A stretch of 43,926 nucleotides of DNA. It comes from Peteryoungia aggregata LMG 23059 (lineage in GTDB: Bacteria > Pseudomonadota > Alphaproteobacteria > Rhizobiales > Rhizobiaceae). Each line of letters starts with the position of its first letter. Position 1 is the stretch's first letter. Below the pieces are notes generated by a model, which had not been told where the DNA came from, did not search any database, and saw only the letters and a list, made by a program, of their open reading frames with translations. Below are positions 17,017 through 25,945 of this stretch, one piece after another. The DNA lies in the NCBI RefSeq assembly GCF_030814435.1, contig NZ_JAUSUW010000022.1, positions 1-43,926 on the forward strand, written 5' to 3'. The translations under genes and the position numbers were made by a program.

Positions 17017-17705
17017 TCGACATCGGCTTCTTTCTCGAAATCATACCGAAGCTTCTATCAGGCGTGCCTTTGACGCTGCAATTGGCCGGCACCTCCATCC
17101 TGCTAGGTTTCGTCATCGCGCTCTTGCTGGCGCTCGCACAGCAGGGCGAGCACAGGCTTGTCGTCTGGCCCATCAGAACCTTCGTTGCCGTCTTTCGCGG
17201 CACGCCCCTGCTCGTGCAGATCTTCCTGATCTATTACGGCCTTGGCCAGTTCCGCCCCTCCCTTCAGGCGATTGGCCTCTGGGGGCTGTTTCGCGAACCC
17301 TATTGGTGCGCAATCCTTGCCCTCACGCTGAACACAGCCGCCTATGGCAGCGAGATCCTGCGTGGCGCGATCAAGAACGTCCCGCGCGGCTTGGGTGAAG
17401 CCGCAAAGGCACTTGGCATGTCCCGCGTCCTGACCCTTCGCCTCGTTATCCTGCCGATCGCCCTGCGCCAGGCGATCCCCTCCTATGGCAACGAGATCAT
17501 CCTGATGGTGAAGGGCACCTCGCTGGCCTCGATCATCACGCTGATGGAGGTGACCGGTATCGCCCAGGGCCTTATTTCCCAGAGCTACCGGGCGATTGAG
17601 GTCTTCATCGCGGCGGGTGCAATCTATCTTTTCATCAACTTCCTGATCGTCCGGGCACTCGCCTACCTGGAGATCCGCATGACACCTTACAGATCCCACG
17701 GCTGA
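17013..17705 (+). CDS. Amino-acid ABC transporter permease (HisM type)
   Basis: This 230-residue HisMQ-family permease has FRGTPLLVQIFLIYYGLGQF and the EAA loop (AAYGSEILRGAIKNVPRGLGEAAKALGMSR), both typical. It is coupled to the previous gene by an ATGA overlap and followed closely by the gamma-glutamyltranspeptidase gene. With the binding protein and HisQ-like subunit it makes a polar amino-acid importer that must borrow an ATPase encoded elsewhere. Confidence 0.92.
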   Translation: MIDIGFFLEIIPKLLSGVPLTLQLAGTSILLGFVIALLLALAQQGEHRLVVWPIRTFVAVFRGTPLLVQIFLIYYGLGQFRPSLQAIGLWGLFREPYWCAILALTLNTAAYGSEILRGAIKNVPRGLGEAAKALGMSRVLTLRLVILPIALRQAIPSYGNEIILMVKGTSLASIITLMEVTGIAQGLISQSYRAIEVFIAAGAIYLFINFLIVRALAYLEIRMTPYRSHG

Positions 17706-17742
17706 CGCAGTGGCAAAAGAGAATACGAGGAGACTGACAAGG

Positions 17743-19338
17743 ATGCGCAATTTCGAAAAGCCGACGCGATCGGTGGCCGTGTCGGCCAAAGCCATGGCCG
17801 CAACCTCCCACCCCTATGCCACACTGACGGCCATCAACATCCTGCAGGCCGGTGGCAACGCCATGGATGCAGCGATTGCCGCCTGCGCCGTGCAATGCGT
17901 CGTGGAACCAGGCTCGACGGGCATCGGCGGCGACTGCTTCGCGCTCTATGCCCCGAAGGGCGGCGCTGAAGTCATCGCCTATAACGGTTCGGGCCGCACG
18001 CCAAAGGCCTTGACGATCGACTGGTTCGAAGAGCGCGGCCTGACCGAAGTCCCGCGCCAGTCCCCATCGGCCGTTACGATCCCAGGTGCAATCGATGCCT
18101 GGACACGCCTCCACGCCGACCACGGTCGGCTGCCCTTGGCCGAGGTGCTCGCACCCGCCATTCGCTATGCCGAGGAAGGCTATGCCATCTCGCCGCGGGT
18201 CCACCGCGACTGGAAGAAGGAGGAGGAACTTCTCGCCGCAGACAAGGCGGCCGCCGATATCTTCCTGCCCGACGGTCGCGCACCGCGCATCGGCGAAACG
18301 CACCGCCAGCCGAAGCTTGCCGCAACGCTGCGCAAGATCGCCGCCGAAGGCCGCGACGGCTTCTACAAGGGGTCCGTCGCCGAAGACATGGTGGCGCATC
18401 TCAACGCCCATGGCGGTCTCCATACACTGGAGGATTTTGCAGAAGCGCAAGGCGAATACGTCACCCCGGTCACCACCGACTTCCGTGGCTACACCGTCCA
18501 CGAATGCCCCCCGAACGGGCAGGGCATCATCGCGCTGCTGATCCTCAACATCCTCTCCTGCTTCGACAATAAGCTGGAACCGCAGTCTCCCGATCGCCTG
18601 CATCTGGAGATCGAGGCCACCCGCCTCGCCTATGCCGCGCGCGACGCCTGGGTTGCCGATCCCGCCAAGGCGAACGTGCCGATCGATGAACTCCTTTCAG
18701 CCGACTTCGCGCGGGGACTGGCCGAGAAGATCGACCTGACCCACGCAATGACCGAGCTGCCGGATTTCGAGATGCCGCTGCATCGCGACACCGTCTACAT
18801 CTCGATCGTCGACGAAGATCGCAATGCGGTCAGCTTCATCAACTCGATCTTCGACAGCTTCGGCACCGGTCTGGTCGCACCGAACTCGGGCGTGATCCTG
18901 CACAATCGCGGCCAGAGTTTCTCGCTCAAGCGTGGGCACCCCAACATGATAGCGCCTGAAAAGCGCCCGCTGCACACCATCATCCCCGGCATGGTCACCC
19001 GCAACGGCCGCACGGAAATGTCCTTCGGCGTGATGGGCGGCTATTACCAGGCCATGGGCCATGCGCATCTCATCTCCAAGGTCGTCGACTACGACATGGA
19101 CATGCAGGATGCGATCGATCTGCCGCGCCTGATCCCCGTCGGCGGCAAGGTCCCGCGCGTTGAAGCCGAACACACTGTTCCGCCGGAGACGGTGGCCGAA
19201 CTGACCCGCCGGGGCTTCGAAATCGTCCCCGCCGAAGATCCGATCGGCGGCGCGCAGGTGATCCGCATTGACTGGGAAAACGGCACGCTTGCGGGCGCAT
19301 CTGAATCGCGGAAGGATGGGATTGCATTTGGCTATTGA
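17743..19338 (+). CDS. Gamma-glutamyltransferase family protein (cytoplasmic, YwrD-like)
   Basis: This 531-residue Ntn-hydrolase cleaves or transfers gamma-glutamyl groups, for example from glutathione. The N-terminal part has ATSHPYATLTAINILQAGGNAMDAAIA and STGIGGDCFALY. The autoprocessing/nucleophile threonine is T350 in HRDTVYISIVD, aligned with Thr391 of E. coli GGT. A C-terminal GGYYQAMGHA segment follows. There is no signal peptide, so it acts in the cytoplasm, unlike E. coli Ggt. The ATG at 17743 has an AGGAG site upstream; a GTG at 17710 is less likely. It probably processes substrates brought in by the upstream transporter. Confidence 0.9.
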   Translation: MRNFEKPTRSVAVSAKAMAATSHPYATLTAINILQAGGNAMDAAIAACAVQCVVEPGSTGIGGDCFALYAPKGGAEVIAYNGSGRTPKALTIDWFEERGLTEVPRQSPSAVTIPGAIDAWTRLHADHGRLPLAEVLAPAIRYAEEGYAISPRVHRDWKKEEELLAADKAAADIFLPDGRAPRIGETHRQPKLAATLRKIAAEGRDGFYKGSVAEDMVAHLNAHGGLHTLEDFAEAQGEYVTPVTTDFRGYTVHECPPNGQGIIALLILNILSCFDNKLEPQSPDRLHLEIEATRLAYAARDAWVADPAKANVPIDELLSADFARGLAEKIDLTHAMTELPDFEMPLHRDTVYISIVDEDRNAVSFINSIFDSFGTGLVAPNSGVILHNRGQSFSLKRGHPNMIAPEKRPLHTIIPGMVTRNGRTEMSFGVMGGYYQAMGHAHLISKVVDYDMDMQDAIDLPRLIPVGGKVPRVEAEHTVPPETVAELTRRGFEIVPAEDPIGGAQVIRIDWENGTLAGASESRKDGIAFGY

Positions 19339-19463
19339 GGTGCGCGAGACCCAAGCCGGATGAAATGCAAGGACAGAAAAAGGGAGGGCCCGGAACGCAT
19401 CAGGGCCTTCGCAAGTACCAATTCCAAAAGCGTTCCCACGGTTGATTGGCGTGAGTGACCGGT

Positions 19464-20489
19464 ATGCTCCCTTTGCTATCAGCACCCTTCAGAGAAGCGG
19501 CGACGCGTTACACGCACACGAGGCTGCGGGGCGCCTGTGAGTTTGGAGCATCTGTGCCCGAATGGCCGCAGGAGCATACCCAGCTCTCTTCCGGTCTCTT
19601 CATCGGAGAGTGTGAAACTATCAGTCTGGACAACCTGCTGCTGATAAGGGAAGTCACGAACCAATCCCTGATCAAAAGCGGGTCTTGCTGGCCGGGCTCC
19701 GTGGTGCTGAGCCTACCCTTGCAGGCCTCTGGAAATGCCTGGACGGGTGGCCACAGGATTGACGCACCCTGCGGCTTGCTGTCGAGCGGGGCCAACCTGC
19801 CGGAAATCATCACGCCGACCGCCCTTGATCTCGTATCTGTTGTCTTCGACCAACACTGGTTCGCCCATAGCGCCCTGATGGCCGGACACCACGAACTCAG
19901 TCAACGGATATGGCGGCACGAGAGCATGGTGCTGGCACCCGCGCCACTCCTGAAGCTTCAACACATCTTCAAACGATCCTTCTGCACGATCGGAACCGCC
20001 CCCGGCATTCTCGACGATGGCAATGTTCGCACGCAAATCGAACACGAGATTACCTGCGCCTTGATCGAGGCGTTTCAGAGCGCGAAAACAGTCGAACCGA
20101 TGCGCGACACTCCACACAAGGCGACGGCAGACTCGGCCCGCAGTCTTATTCTGTCGTCTCAAACCGAACAGATGGATATCGAAGAGATCTGCAAGGTTCT
20201 GCGCGTTAGCCGGCGGCATCTGCAAAACTGTTTTCAGCGTTCATATGGCCAAAGCGCGATCCAGTTCGCAAAGGCCATCCGTCTGAACCGTGTGCGCAAG
20301 AGCATCATCAGCTTGGCCCGCCAAGACCCTTCCTGTACAATCGGAGACATCGCATCCGACCATGGCTTCTGGCACCTGAGCCGGTTTGCCGGCGAATATG
20401 CAAAACACTTTGGCGAACTCCCCTCCCAAACACTGATGAAGATTGCACCTCGGCAGGCGACGAGGGTCAATACAAAGGGTCGATCATAG
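19464..20489 (+). CDS. AraC-family transcriptional regulator
   Basis: This 341-residue regulator has a variable N-terminal domain (1-225) and a C-terminal double HTH (about 230-335). The HTH contains MDIEEICKVLRVSRRHLQNCFQRSYGQSAIQFAKAIRLNRVR and IGDIASDHGFWHLSRFAGEYAKHFGELPSQTL, clear AraC/XylS signatures. The N-terminal half resembles EutR-like or RhaS-type regulators only loosely, and its effector is unknown. It lies directly upstream of the SphA-like outer-membrane gene and may control it. A GTG three codons earlier (19455) is an alternative start. Confidence 0.88.
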   Translation: MLPLLSAPFREAATRYTHTRLRGACEFGASVPEWPQEHTQLSSGLFIGECETISLDNLLLIREVTNQSLIKSGSCWPGSVVLSLPLQASGNAWTGGHRIDAPCGLLSSGANLPEIITPTALDLVSVVFDQHWFAHSALMAGHHELSQRIWRHESMVLAPAPLLKLQHIFKRSFCTIGTAPGILDDGNVRTQIEHEITCALIEAFQSAKTVEPMRDTPHKATADSARSLILSSQTEQMDIEEICKVLRVSRRHLQNCFQRSYGQSAIQFAKAIRLNRVRKSIISLARQDPSCTIGDIASDHGFWHLSRFAGEYAKHFGELPSQTLMKIAPRQATRVNTKGRS

Positions 20490-20563
20490 GAACCCATAGT
20501 ATCGACACTTGCTATAAGGCCGTGCCGAAATCGGATAACGGCTAGCGGACGGCTTCACTACGA

Positions 20564-20590
20564 TCCCCCCGAACTCATCGTTTAGGGGGA
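20564..20590 (+). promoter_or_regulatory. Possible hairpin masking the ribosome-binding site of the SphA-like gene
   Basis: TCCCCC at 20564-20569 can pair with GGGGGA at 20585-20590, which is the ribosome-binding site (AGGGGGA, 8 bases before the ATG). Such pairing would hide the site and might allow RNA-level control of this outer-membrane protein. The stem is short but all G-C apart from one pair. Confidence 0.4.
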
Positions 20591-20598
20591 CAAACTCG

Positions 20599-21516
20599 AT
20601 GAAAAACCTGAGTATTCTCAGACATGCTGCGGCTGCTTGCTGCTCTCTCCTACTTGTTTCAAATTCGGCACTCGCCGACGAACTCGGAATCACGATCACG
20701 CCGTTCGGCGTCGGTGACTTCGGAGCGGGACAGCTTCCGCCGCCGACACCGGTCGGGACCATTGCCATCTCCACGTCCTACTACTCAGCCAGGGTGAACA
20801 AGAACGGAAACGGCGACGACGCGGGTGACAACTACCGGAACGATGTGAAGTCGGTTGCGCTCGCCTATATCCGGATGACGGAAACTGAGTTCCTGAATGC
20901 CAACTACGGCTTCGGTATCGTGATCCCCTTCATTGACATCAAGGGCTCCATCACTCCGGTTGGCGCCGGCACGACGCTGAGCAACGGCATGTCTGGCATC
21001 GGTGACGTGCAGTTTGTTCCGATCATCCTGCAATGGAATGTCAGCGAACAGTTCCAGATGAATGCGTCGCTGCAGGTCCAGGCTCCGACAGGGGAATACA
21101 ACACGACCGACGCCTTCACTGTTGGCGTCAATCACTGGGCAATCGCACCGGTCGTCGCAGCAACCTACATTACCGAGACCGGGCTGGAGTTTTCGACACG
21201 AGTCGAGCTGAACTTCAACACGAAGAACATCGCGAATGATCATGTGAGCGGTGTCGGCTACAAGCAGGAATTCGCTGTTGGTCAGCACTTCGGGCCGTTT
21301 ACCATCGGGCTCGGCGGCTACGGCTACGCCAACGTCACCGACGACTCCGGCAGTGCAACCAGCGCGAACAAGGGCCGCGTCTTCGCCCTTGGACCGGCAA
21401 TCACCTACTTCCAGCCCGGCATGCCGTTGATCGGTTTTCATGCCTACAAGGAGTTCGGCGCACGCAACCGACCGGAAGGCTACAACGTGGCACTCCGAGT
21501 GGGCATGACGTTCTAA
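20599..21516 (+). CDS. SphA/MetA-pathway family outer-membrane protein
   Basis: This 305-residue protein has a signal peptide (1-26, ending NSALA-DE) and a predicted beta-barrel body ending in an aromatic residue (RVGMTF). YNTTDAFTVGVNHWAIAPVVAATYI and the G-x-G-D-V-Q-F segment match the Phenol_MetA_deg (PF13557)/SphA group. These are outer-membrane proteins found in hydrophobic-compound and sphingomyelin degradation clusters and are thought to be uptake channels. Alternating polar/hydrophobic strands run throughout. No catabolic enzyme is adjacent, so the substrate is unknown. Confidence 0.75.
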   Translation: MKNLSILRHAAAACCSLLLVSNSALADELGITITPFGVGDFGAGQLPPPTPVGTIAISTSYYSARVNKNGNGDDAGDNYRNDVKSVALAYIRMTETEFLNANYGFGIVIPFIDIKGSITPVGAGTTLSNGMSGIGDVQFVPIILQWNVSEQFQMNASLQVQAPTGEYNTTDAFTVGVNHWAIAPVVAATYITETGLEFSTRVELNFNTKNIANDHVSGVGYKQEFAVGQHFGPFTIGLGGYGYANVTDDSGSATSANKGRVFALGPAITYFQPGMPLIGFHAYKEFGARNRPEGYNVALRVGMTF

Positions 21517-21526
21517 GCGGAACTGA

Positions 21527-21556
21527 GGGCGGGCCTCGACATAGCGGGGCCCGCCT
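21527..21556 (+). terminator. Hairpin downstream of the SphA-like gene
   Basis: GGCGGGCC (21528-21535) pairs with GGCCCGCC (21548-21555) over a 12-base loop, just after the stop codon. There is no clear T-run, so it is a weak or factor-assisted terminator. Confidence 0.5.
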
Positions 21557-22269
21557 GCAAGATCGCGCGATCAATTCGCGTTTCACGCGACTTCTTTCAG
21601 ATATAAATCGCAGACATGCTTTCGACTGCAGTATTTGCAACGGAGCAAGACGACATCAATCCGGAACTCCATTGGATAAAGCGCTGGCGCGAGCTTCGAC
21701 AGGAAGCAGCGCCTTTCGCCGTACATCGAAATCGCTTTGATGTGAGCGCAACTGATACTGCCGAGACCTCGTTCTTGCTTCAGGCGGTTAAAGCCGCTGG
21801 TCTGAAACACGTGACGCGCTATGCAGCCGTTATCCGGGTTTCGGAAATGTCGTGACCAACGGATAGCCTCCACGCCCCAAATACACGCCTCATCGGCCCA
21901 GAACGCCCACGTCGTCCGGAGAACGCGGTGTTCAGCAACGGCAGGCCATGCAGCACACGTCCTCCCATATAAACAGCCGCCTTCGAACTGTCAGTTAGAG
22001 TAGTCTTAAGACTGACCGAGCTAATATGCTTCCAACCATTAGAAACGGGCGAAGTCTAACGACCAGCCACGGAGTTGGCCATCTGCATCGCGAGGTAGTT
22101 TTCCGATCTTGTCTGTTAATCTCCTGAACTCGGATCAAACGGCTCGCTACACCGACGCGAGAGGGCCCTATCAGATCAACTGGCGCCCACCCAAACCCCT
22201 TGCTTTCGTCGATTTCATGCGCTTTGGCGAAGTCTGCGCTGACCAAGCACAACTTACAGGAAATGCCTG
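21557..22269. other. Long stretch without a convincing gene
   Basis: No frame shows a recognisable family. A 96-codon minus-strand frame (GTG 21873 to 21583) ends with RCKYCSRKHVC, a possible zinc-binding CxxC...C pattern. A 79-codon plus-strand frame overlaps it at 21616-21855. Neither has a strong ribosome-binding site. A palindrome AGTCTTAAGACT lies at 22003-22014 inside a wider GTCAGT...ACTGAC repeat. The promoter of the GGDEF-EAL gene must lie in the right part. Confidence 0.35.
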
Positions 22270-24390
22270 ATGCCCATGAAAGGCTTAAGCCTTCGCAGCA
22301 AGCTCATGCTGCCGGTGTTGATTGTCGGCGCCTTTGCGATGGTGATGGCGGTCTTCACGCTTATGAGCCTGAGGGATGCGCTGATCAAGAACTCCATCGA
22401 CAAGGTCCATGCCATGGTGGACGCGGCAAAGAATATCGCCGTCGTCAATCATGCATTGGTACTCGACGGGAAGCTGACCCTGGCAGAGGCTCAGGAGCGG
22501 ACCCGAGACGCTATCCGGGCCATGGAATTCGATGGCGGGTCTCGGGTGTTTGCATTTGACGAACAGGGTATCCGGATTGTCAGTGACACAGAGGAAAACG
22601 AGGGTACCAGCGCCTGGAAATCCCCGCATACGCAGTCGATGATCCAGCAGGCGCTGGCCGGAGGCGGTATCACTTACTATCGGGGAGCTCGGACACTCAA
22701 CGGCGTGGTCACCACACAGAACCCGAAGGCCGCGTGGTCGGAACACTTTGCGCCATGGGGCTGGGTGATTGCCTCGGCGGCCTACACCGAAGATGTGCAG
22801 ACTGCATTTCTGAAACGGCTGGCCACAGTCACAGTCGCATTTCTCATCGCTGCTTCCGTCGTCACTTTTGCGGTTCGACGGATAATTCGCGATCTGAGAG
22901 AGCCGATTGATCGGTTAACGCAGAAAATGATGCGATTGGCCGATGGCGATCCGAACTTCGAGGTAACCGACCAGGATCGGCGGGACTCGATTGGTGACAT
23001 GGCCCGTGCCATGAAGGTCTTGACCCACTACGAACGGGAACGGCATGAATTGCAAATCGAACTAAGGCAGCTCGCCTTCACGGACCGTCTGACCGGGTTA
23101 CAAAACCGAACAGCATTGAATGACCAGCTTCCACGCGCTGTCGAAGAAGCAATGTCGAAGAACAATCAGTGCTCGCTTCTGATTGTTGATGTGGATCGTT
23201 TCAAGACAATCAACGAGATCCTCGGCCACAATGCCGGAGACGCGGTGCTTCTCGATATCGCGAGCCGTCTGGAACGCGCCGTTGGGACCCAAGGCTCGGT
23301 TGGTCGATTGGCGGCAGATGAATTCTACATCATCGTGCCGGACGTGGAAGCCGCAGGCGGTCTGCCGCAACTGATCGAAATCATACAATCTCATATCGCA
23401 GTACCGATATCCGTCGGTGGTGAAACAATCAGTGTGACCGCGAGTATCGGCATGGCATCCTTGCCCAAGGATACGACATGCGCCAAGGATTTGCTTCGCT
23501 TTGCCGACACGGCCCTTCATGTGGCAAAGGAGGCAGGCGGGAACCTCGCCAGGGACTACGCCCCTGAAATGAGCGAGGACATCGCCGCACGGTTTCGAAC
23601 CGAGGCAATGATCAATGATGCTCTCCAGAAAGACGAATTTGTCGCCTACTATCAGGCGAAGGTAGATCTTTCATCGGGAGAAATCATCGGGGCCGAAGCG
23701 CTCTGCAGATGGCGCAACGGCGATAACGGTTTCATCGCCCCATCGACCTTTATCCCGATTGCCGAAGAAACTGGCCAGATCGTCCATATCGGCGAGGTCA
23801 TTCTGCGATCCGCTTGCACCTTTGCCGTCGAATGCAATCAGAGGAGTGGAAAGCAATTCGTGGTCGCCGTCAACATTTCGGCACGGCAGCTGATGTACGG
23901 AAATTTTCTCGCCACACTGCTTCAGAGCCTGCAAGAGACCAGCTGCCGGCCGGAATGGATCAGTCTGGAGATTACCGAAAGCCTGTTGCTCACAGACTCC
24001 GGTATGGTGATTGATACACTCAATTCGATATCAGCACTGGGTATCGAGATCGCCATCGATGACTTCGGGACCGGCTATTCAGCCTTGAGCTACCTATGCC
24101 GTTTCCCGATCTCCTGCCTGAAGATCGATCAGTCCTTTGTTCGCAACATGCTGGAGGATCCGCAGCAGGAAGTGCTCATCCGGACAATCATCAAGATGGC
24201 ACAAGGCCTGGGCATGAAGACTGTTGCAGAAGGTGTCGAAACGAAAGCCATAGCGCGAAGGCTACGGCAAATGGGCTGCGAACTGGGACAAGGTTATCTT
24301 TGGCACAAGCCGAGCGACGCGGATGCCTTGCTGCACCGACTGCCGTCAGAATCGGCCAAGGTTTTTGCGAGCTCTCGCGTGTCGGCCTAG
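22270..24390 (+). CDS. Membrane-bound Cache-HAMP-GGDEF-EAL protein (probable c-di-GMP phosphodiesterase)
   Basis: This is a 706-residue inner-membrane signalling protein. Membrane helices lie at about 12-32 and 182-203 and flank a periplasmic single-Cache domain (AWKSPHTQSMIQQALAGGG ... APWGWVIASAAYTED). A HAMP linker (about 205-260) leads to a GGDEF domain (275-435) and an EAL domain (450-700). The GGDEF active site is AADEF (348-352), lacking both glycines, so cyclase activity is doubtful. The EAL domain keeps E476 of EAL, VNISARQ, LEITES, IDDFGTGYS, LKIDQSF, AEGVET and GQGYL, so it should hydrolyse c-di-GMP. It stands alone, between the SphA-like gene and a convergent regulator. Confidence 0.92.
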   Translation: MPMKGLSLRSKLMLPVLIVGAFAMVMAVFTLMSLRDALIKNSIDKVHAMVDAAKNIAVVNHALVLDGKLTLAEAQERTRDAIRAMEFDGGSRVFAFDEQGIRIVSDTEENEGTSAWKSPHTQSMIQQALAGGGITYYRGARTLNGVVTTQNPKAAWSEHFAPWGWVIASAAYTEDVQTAFLKRLATVTVAFLIAASVVTFAVRRIIRDLREPIDRLTQKMMRLADGDPNFEVTDQDRRDSIGDMARAMKVLTHYERERHELQIELRQLAFTDRLTGLQNRTALNDQLPRAVEEAMSKNNQCSLLIVDVDRFKTINEILGHNAGDAVLLDIASRLERAVGTQGSVGRLAADEFYIIVPDVEAAGGLPQLIEIIQSHIAVPISVGGETISVTASIGMASLPKDTTCAKDLLRFADTALHVAKEAGGNLARDYAPEMSEDIAARFRTEAMINDALQKDEFVAYYQAKVDLSSGEIIGAEALCRWRNGDNGFIAPSTFIPIAEETGQIVHIGEVILRSACTFAVECNQRSGKQFVVAVNISARQLMYGNFLATLLQSLQETSCRPEWISLEITESLLLTDSGMVIDTLNSISALGIEIAIDDFGTGYSALSYLCRFPISCLKIDQSFVRNMLEDPQQEVLIRTIIKMAQGLGMKTVAEGVETKAIARRLRQMGCELGQGYLWHKPSDADALLHRLPSESAKVFASSRVSA

Positions 24391-24472
24391 CGCCGCGACA
24401 GCGGCAATCAGATCGACGGCCTCTCGACCATGAGGCATCCCGGGCTTCGCCTCCAACTTTGACGGACCTGCA

Positions 24473-25462
24473 TCAACGATTGAGGGAACAACTCTCCAGG
24501 ATTTGCACAAACGTCTTGGTCAGCGGACGATCCATCCAGTCCTCGGACGTGGCAATCTGAAACTTGGCCTTGTAGGAAAAAAGATCAGGTCTGATTGGTC
24601 GAATTCGCCCGGCTTTCTGAAAGCTGTCGGCGTAGTGGTCGGGCAGGTAGCCGAGATAGTTGCCGGAGAGGATCAGGAACGCCTCTGCTTCCATATTCGA
24701 GACTGTGGCATGGGGATTGGAGATCGCAAAGATCTTGATATCGCGCGCCGCCCAGTAACTGCGGCCGATAATGCGGTGGACCCTGACCACATCAATGGTG
24801 ATTTCATCGTCGGGAACATCAAAAAGAGGGTGCCCGCGCCCGCAATAAAAGTTCTGCAACTCGTCATAGAGGTCGATGTAACTCAATCCGAGGGCCATCC
24901 TCGGAAAGCTGCCAATGCCCAGGTCGAGTTTGCGCGCCACAATATCACGAAGCAGCTCGCCCGGCGGTCGCGTTTCGAGCGCGAGGCTGACGGAGGGCGC
25001 GGCATCGACAAGTTTGCCAACCGCATCGGCCAGTGCTGAACGGGGGTCGGAGATGATGTTGTCCACCATACCGACCGTCAGCGTTCCGGCGAGATTGGAT
25101 CGCAGACCGGAGACCTTCCGGCCGAATTGATCGAGGGACCCGAACAGGCGCTGACATTCCTCGAAGACGAGGCGCCCATGCTCAGTGAGCACAAAGCCCC
25201 TGCGTCCACGTTTGCAGAGGCTGACACCCAGCCGCTGCTCAAGGGCAGTGATCTTCTCCGAAATGGTCGACAGGGACAGGTTCAGATCAGATTGTGCAGC
25301 CGAGAGGCCACCGGCCTCCACCACCCGCATGAAGATCCGCATCAAACGGATATCAACGTTATCTACGGAGAAGGACTGACGAGGATTGCCGTCAAATTTC
25401 CGCAAATTGTGGTCTCCGCGCCGCGCATCGAGCTTGTCCGCGCCATCGGAAATCGAGCTCAT
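24473..25462 (-). CDS. LysR-family transcriptional regulator of the polyamine/guanidino island
   Basis: This 329-residue LysR regulator has its winged HTH at about 36-95 (VDIRLMRIFMRVVEAGGLSAAQSDLNLSLSTISEKITALEQRLGVSLCKR), followed by the effector-binding domain. The HTH is preceded by a 33-residue polar extension that is unusual for the family. No better start was found, since a later ATG (residue 41) would cut the first HTH helix. It is the last gene of a ten-gene minus-strand run and lies 14 bases after the DUF3237 gene stop, so it may be co-transcribed with the genes it controls. Confidence 0.88.
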   Translation of the reverse strand: MSSISDGADKLDARRGDHNLRKFDGNPRQSFSVDNVDIRLMRIFMRVVEAGGLSAAQSDLNLSLSTISEKITALEQRLGVSLCKRGRRGFVLTEHGRLVFEECQRLFGSLDQFGRKVSGLRSNLAGTLTVGMVDNIISDPRSALADAVGKLVDAAPSVSLALETRPPGELLRDIVARKLDLGIGSFPRMALGLSYIDLYDELQNFYCGRGHPLFDVPDDEITIDVVRVHRIIGRSYWAARDIKIFAISNPHATVSNMEAEAFLILSGNYLGYLPDHYADSFQKAGRIRPIRPDLFSYKAKFQIATSEDWMDRPLTKTFVQILESCSLNR

Positions 25463-25476
25463 GCTTTAGGAATTCA

Positions 25477-25938
25477 TCACAAAACGGTATAGACGCGGAT
25501 GGTCACTTCATCCAGGGAAAACCGGCACGTCGAAATGAAAAGCCTGTCTGCAAGCCAGCTGTGAGGGCCATCCGGAGCATCGAAGACCGGGGCGGCCCGG
25601 AAATAGACCTCGTCATCATCAACAGGATCACCACGGTCCATTCGGTCTATTACATCCTTGTTTGCAATGAACAGGCCCTTGTTCTTCACATAGACACAGG
25701 TCCCGTCGACGTTCTGGATCACATAATGCGCCTCGACGACCGTCATGCCGTCAGCGCGAACCAAGGCATAGTCCGCGCCGCCGGGGAGGATCCGGCCCTC
25801 AAACTTCGGGCCGGAAACACTGCCATCGATGATCCGGAATACCACCCTGGAGCCATTGCGACCGGTGCCGAGTTCCAGAGGCTTGGAGACCTTCGCGCGG
25901 ATCTCGAAGGCAAATTCCGAATTGATTGCGTCAACCAT
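25477..25938 (-). CDS. DUF3237 family protein
   Basis: This 153-residue soluble protein matches the DUF3237 family. It opens FEIRAKVSKPLELGTGRNGSR-like, has GPKFEGRILPGGADYALVRADG in the middle, and closes DRLFISTCRFSLDEVTIRVYTVL. DUF3237 proteins are small beta-barrels of unknown function, often found in aromatic or amide catabolic clusters of alphaproteobacteria. It lies 7 bases after the amidohydrolase gene in the same direction, so a role in the same pathway (for example, binding or processing an intermediate) is likely but unproven. Confidence 0.85.
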   Translation of the reverse strand: MVDAINSEFAFEIRAKVSKPLELGTGRNGSRVVFRIIDGSVSGPKFEGRILPGGADYALVRADGMTVVEAHYVIQNVDGTCVYVKNKGLFIANKDVIDRMDRGDPVDDDEVYFRAAPVFDAPDGPHSWLADRLFISTCRFSLDEVTIRVYTVL

Positions 25939-25945
25939 GTCTCAG

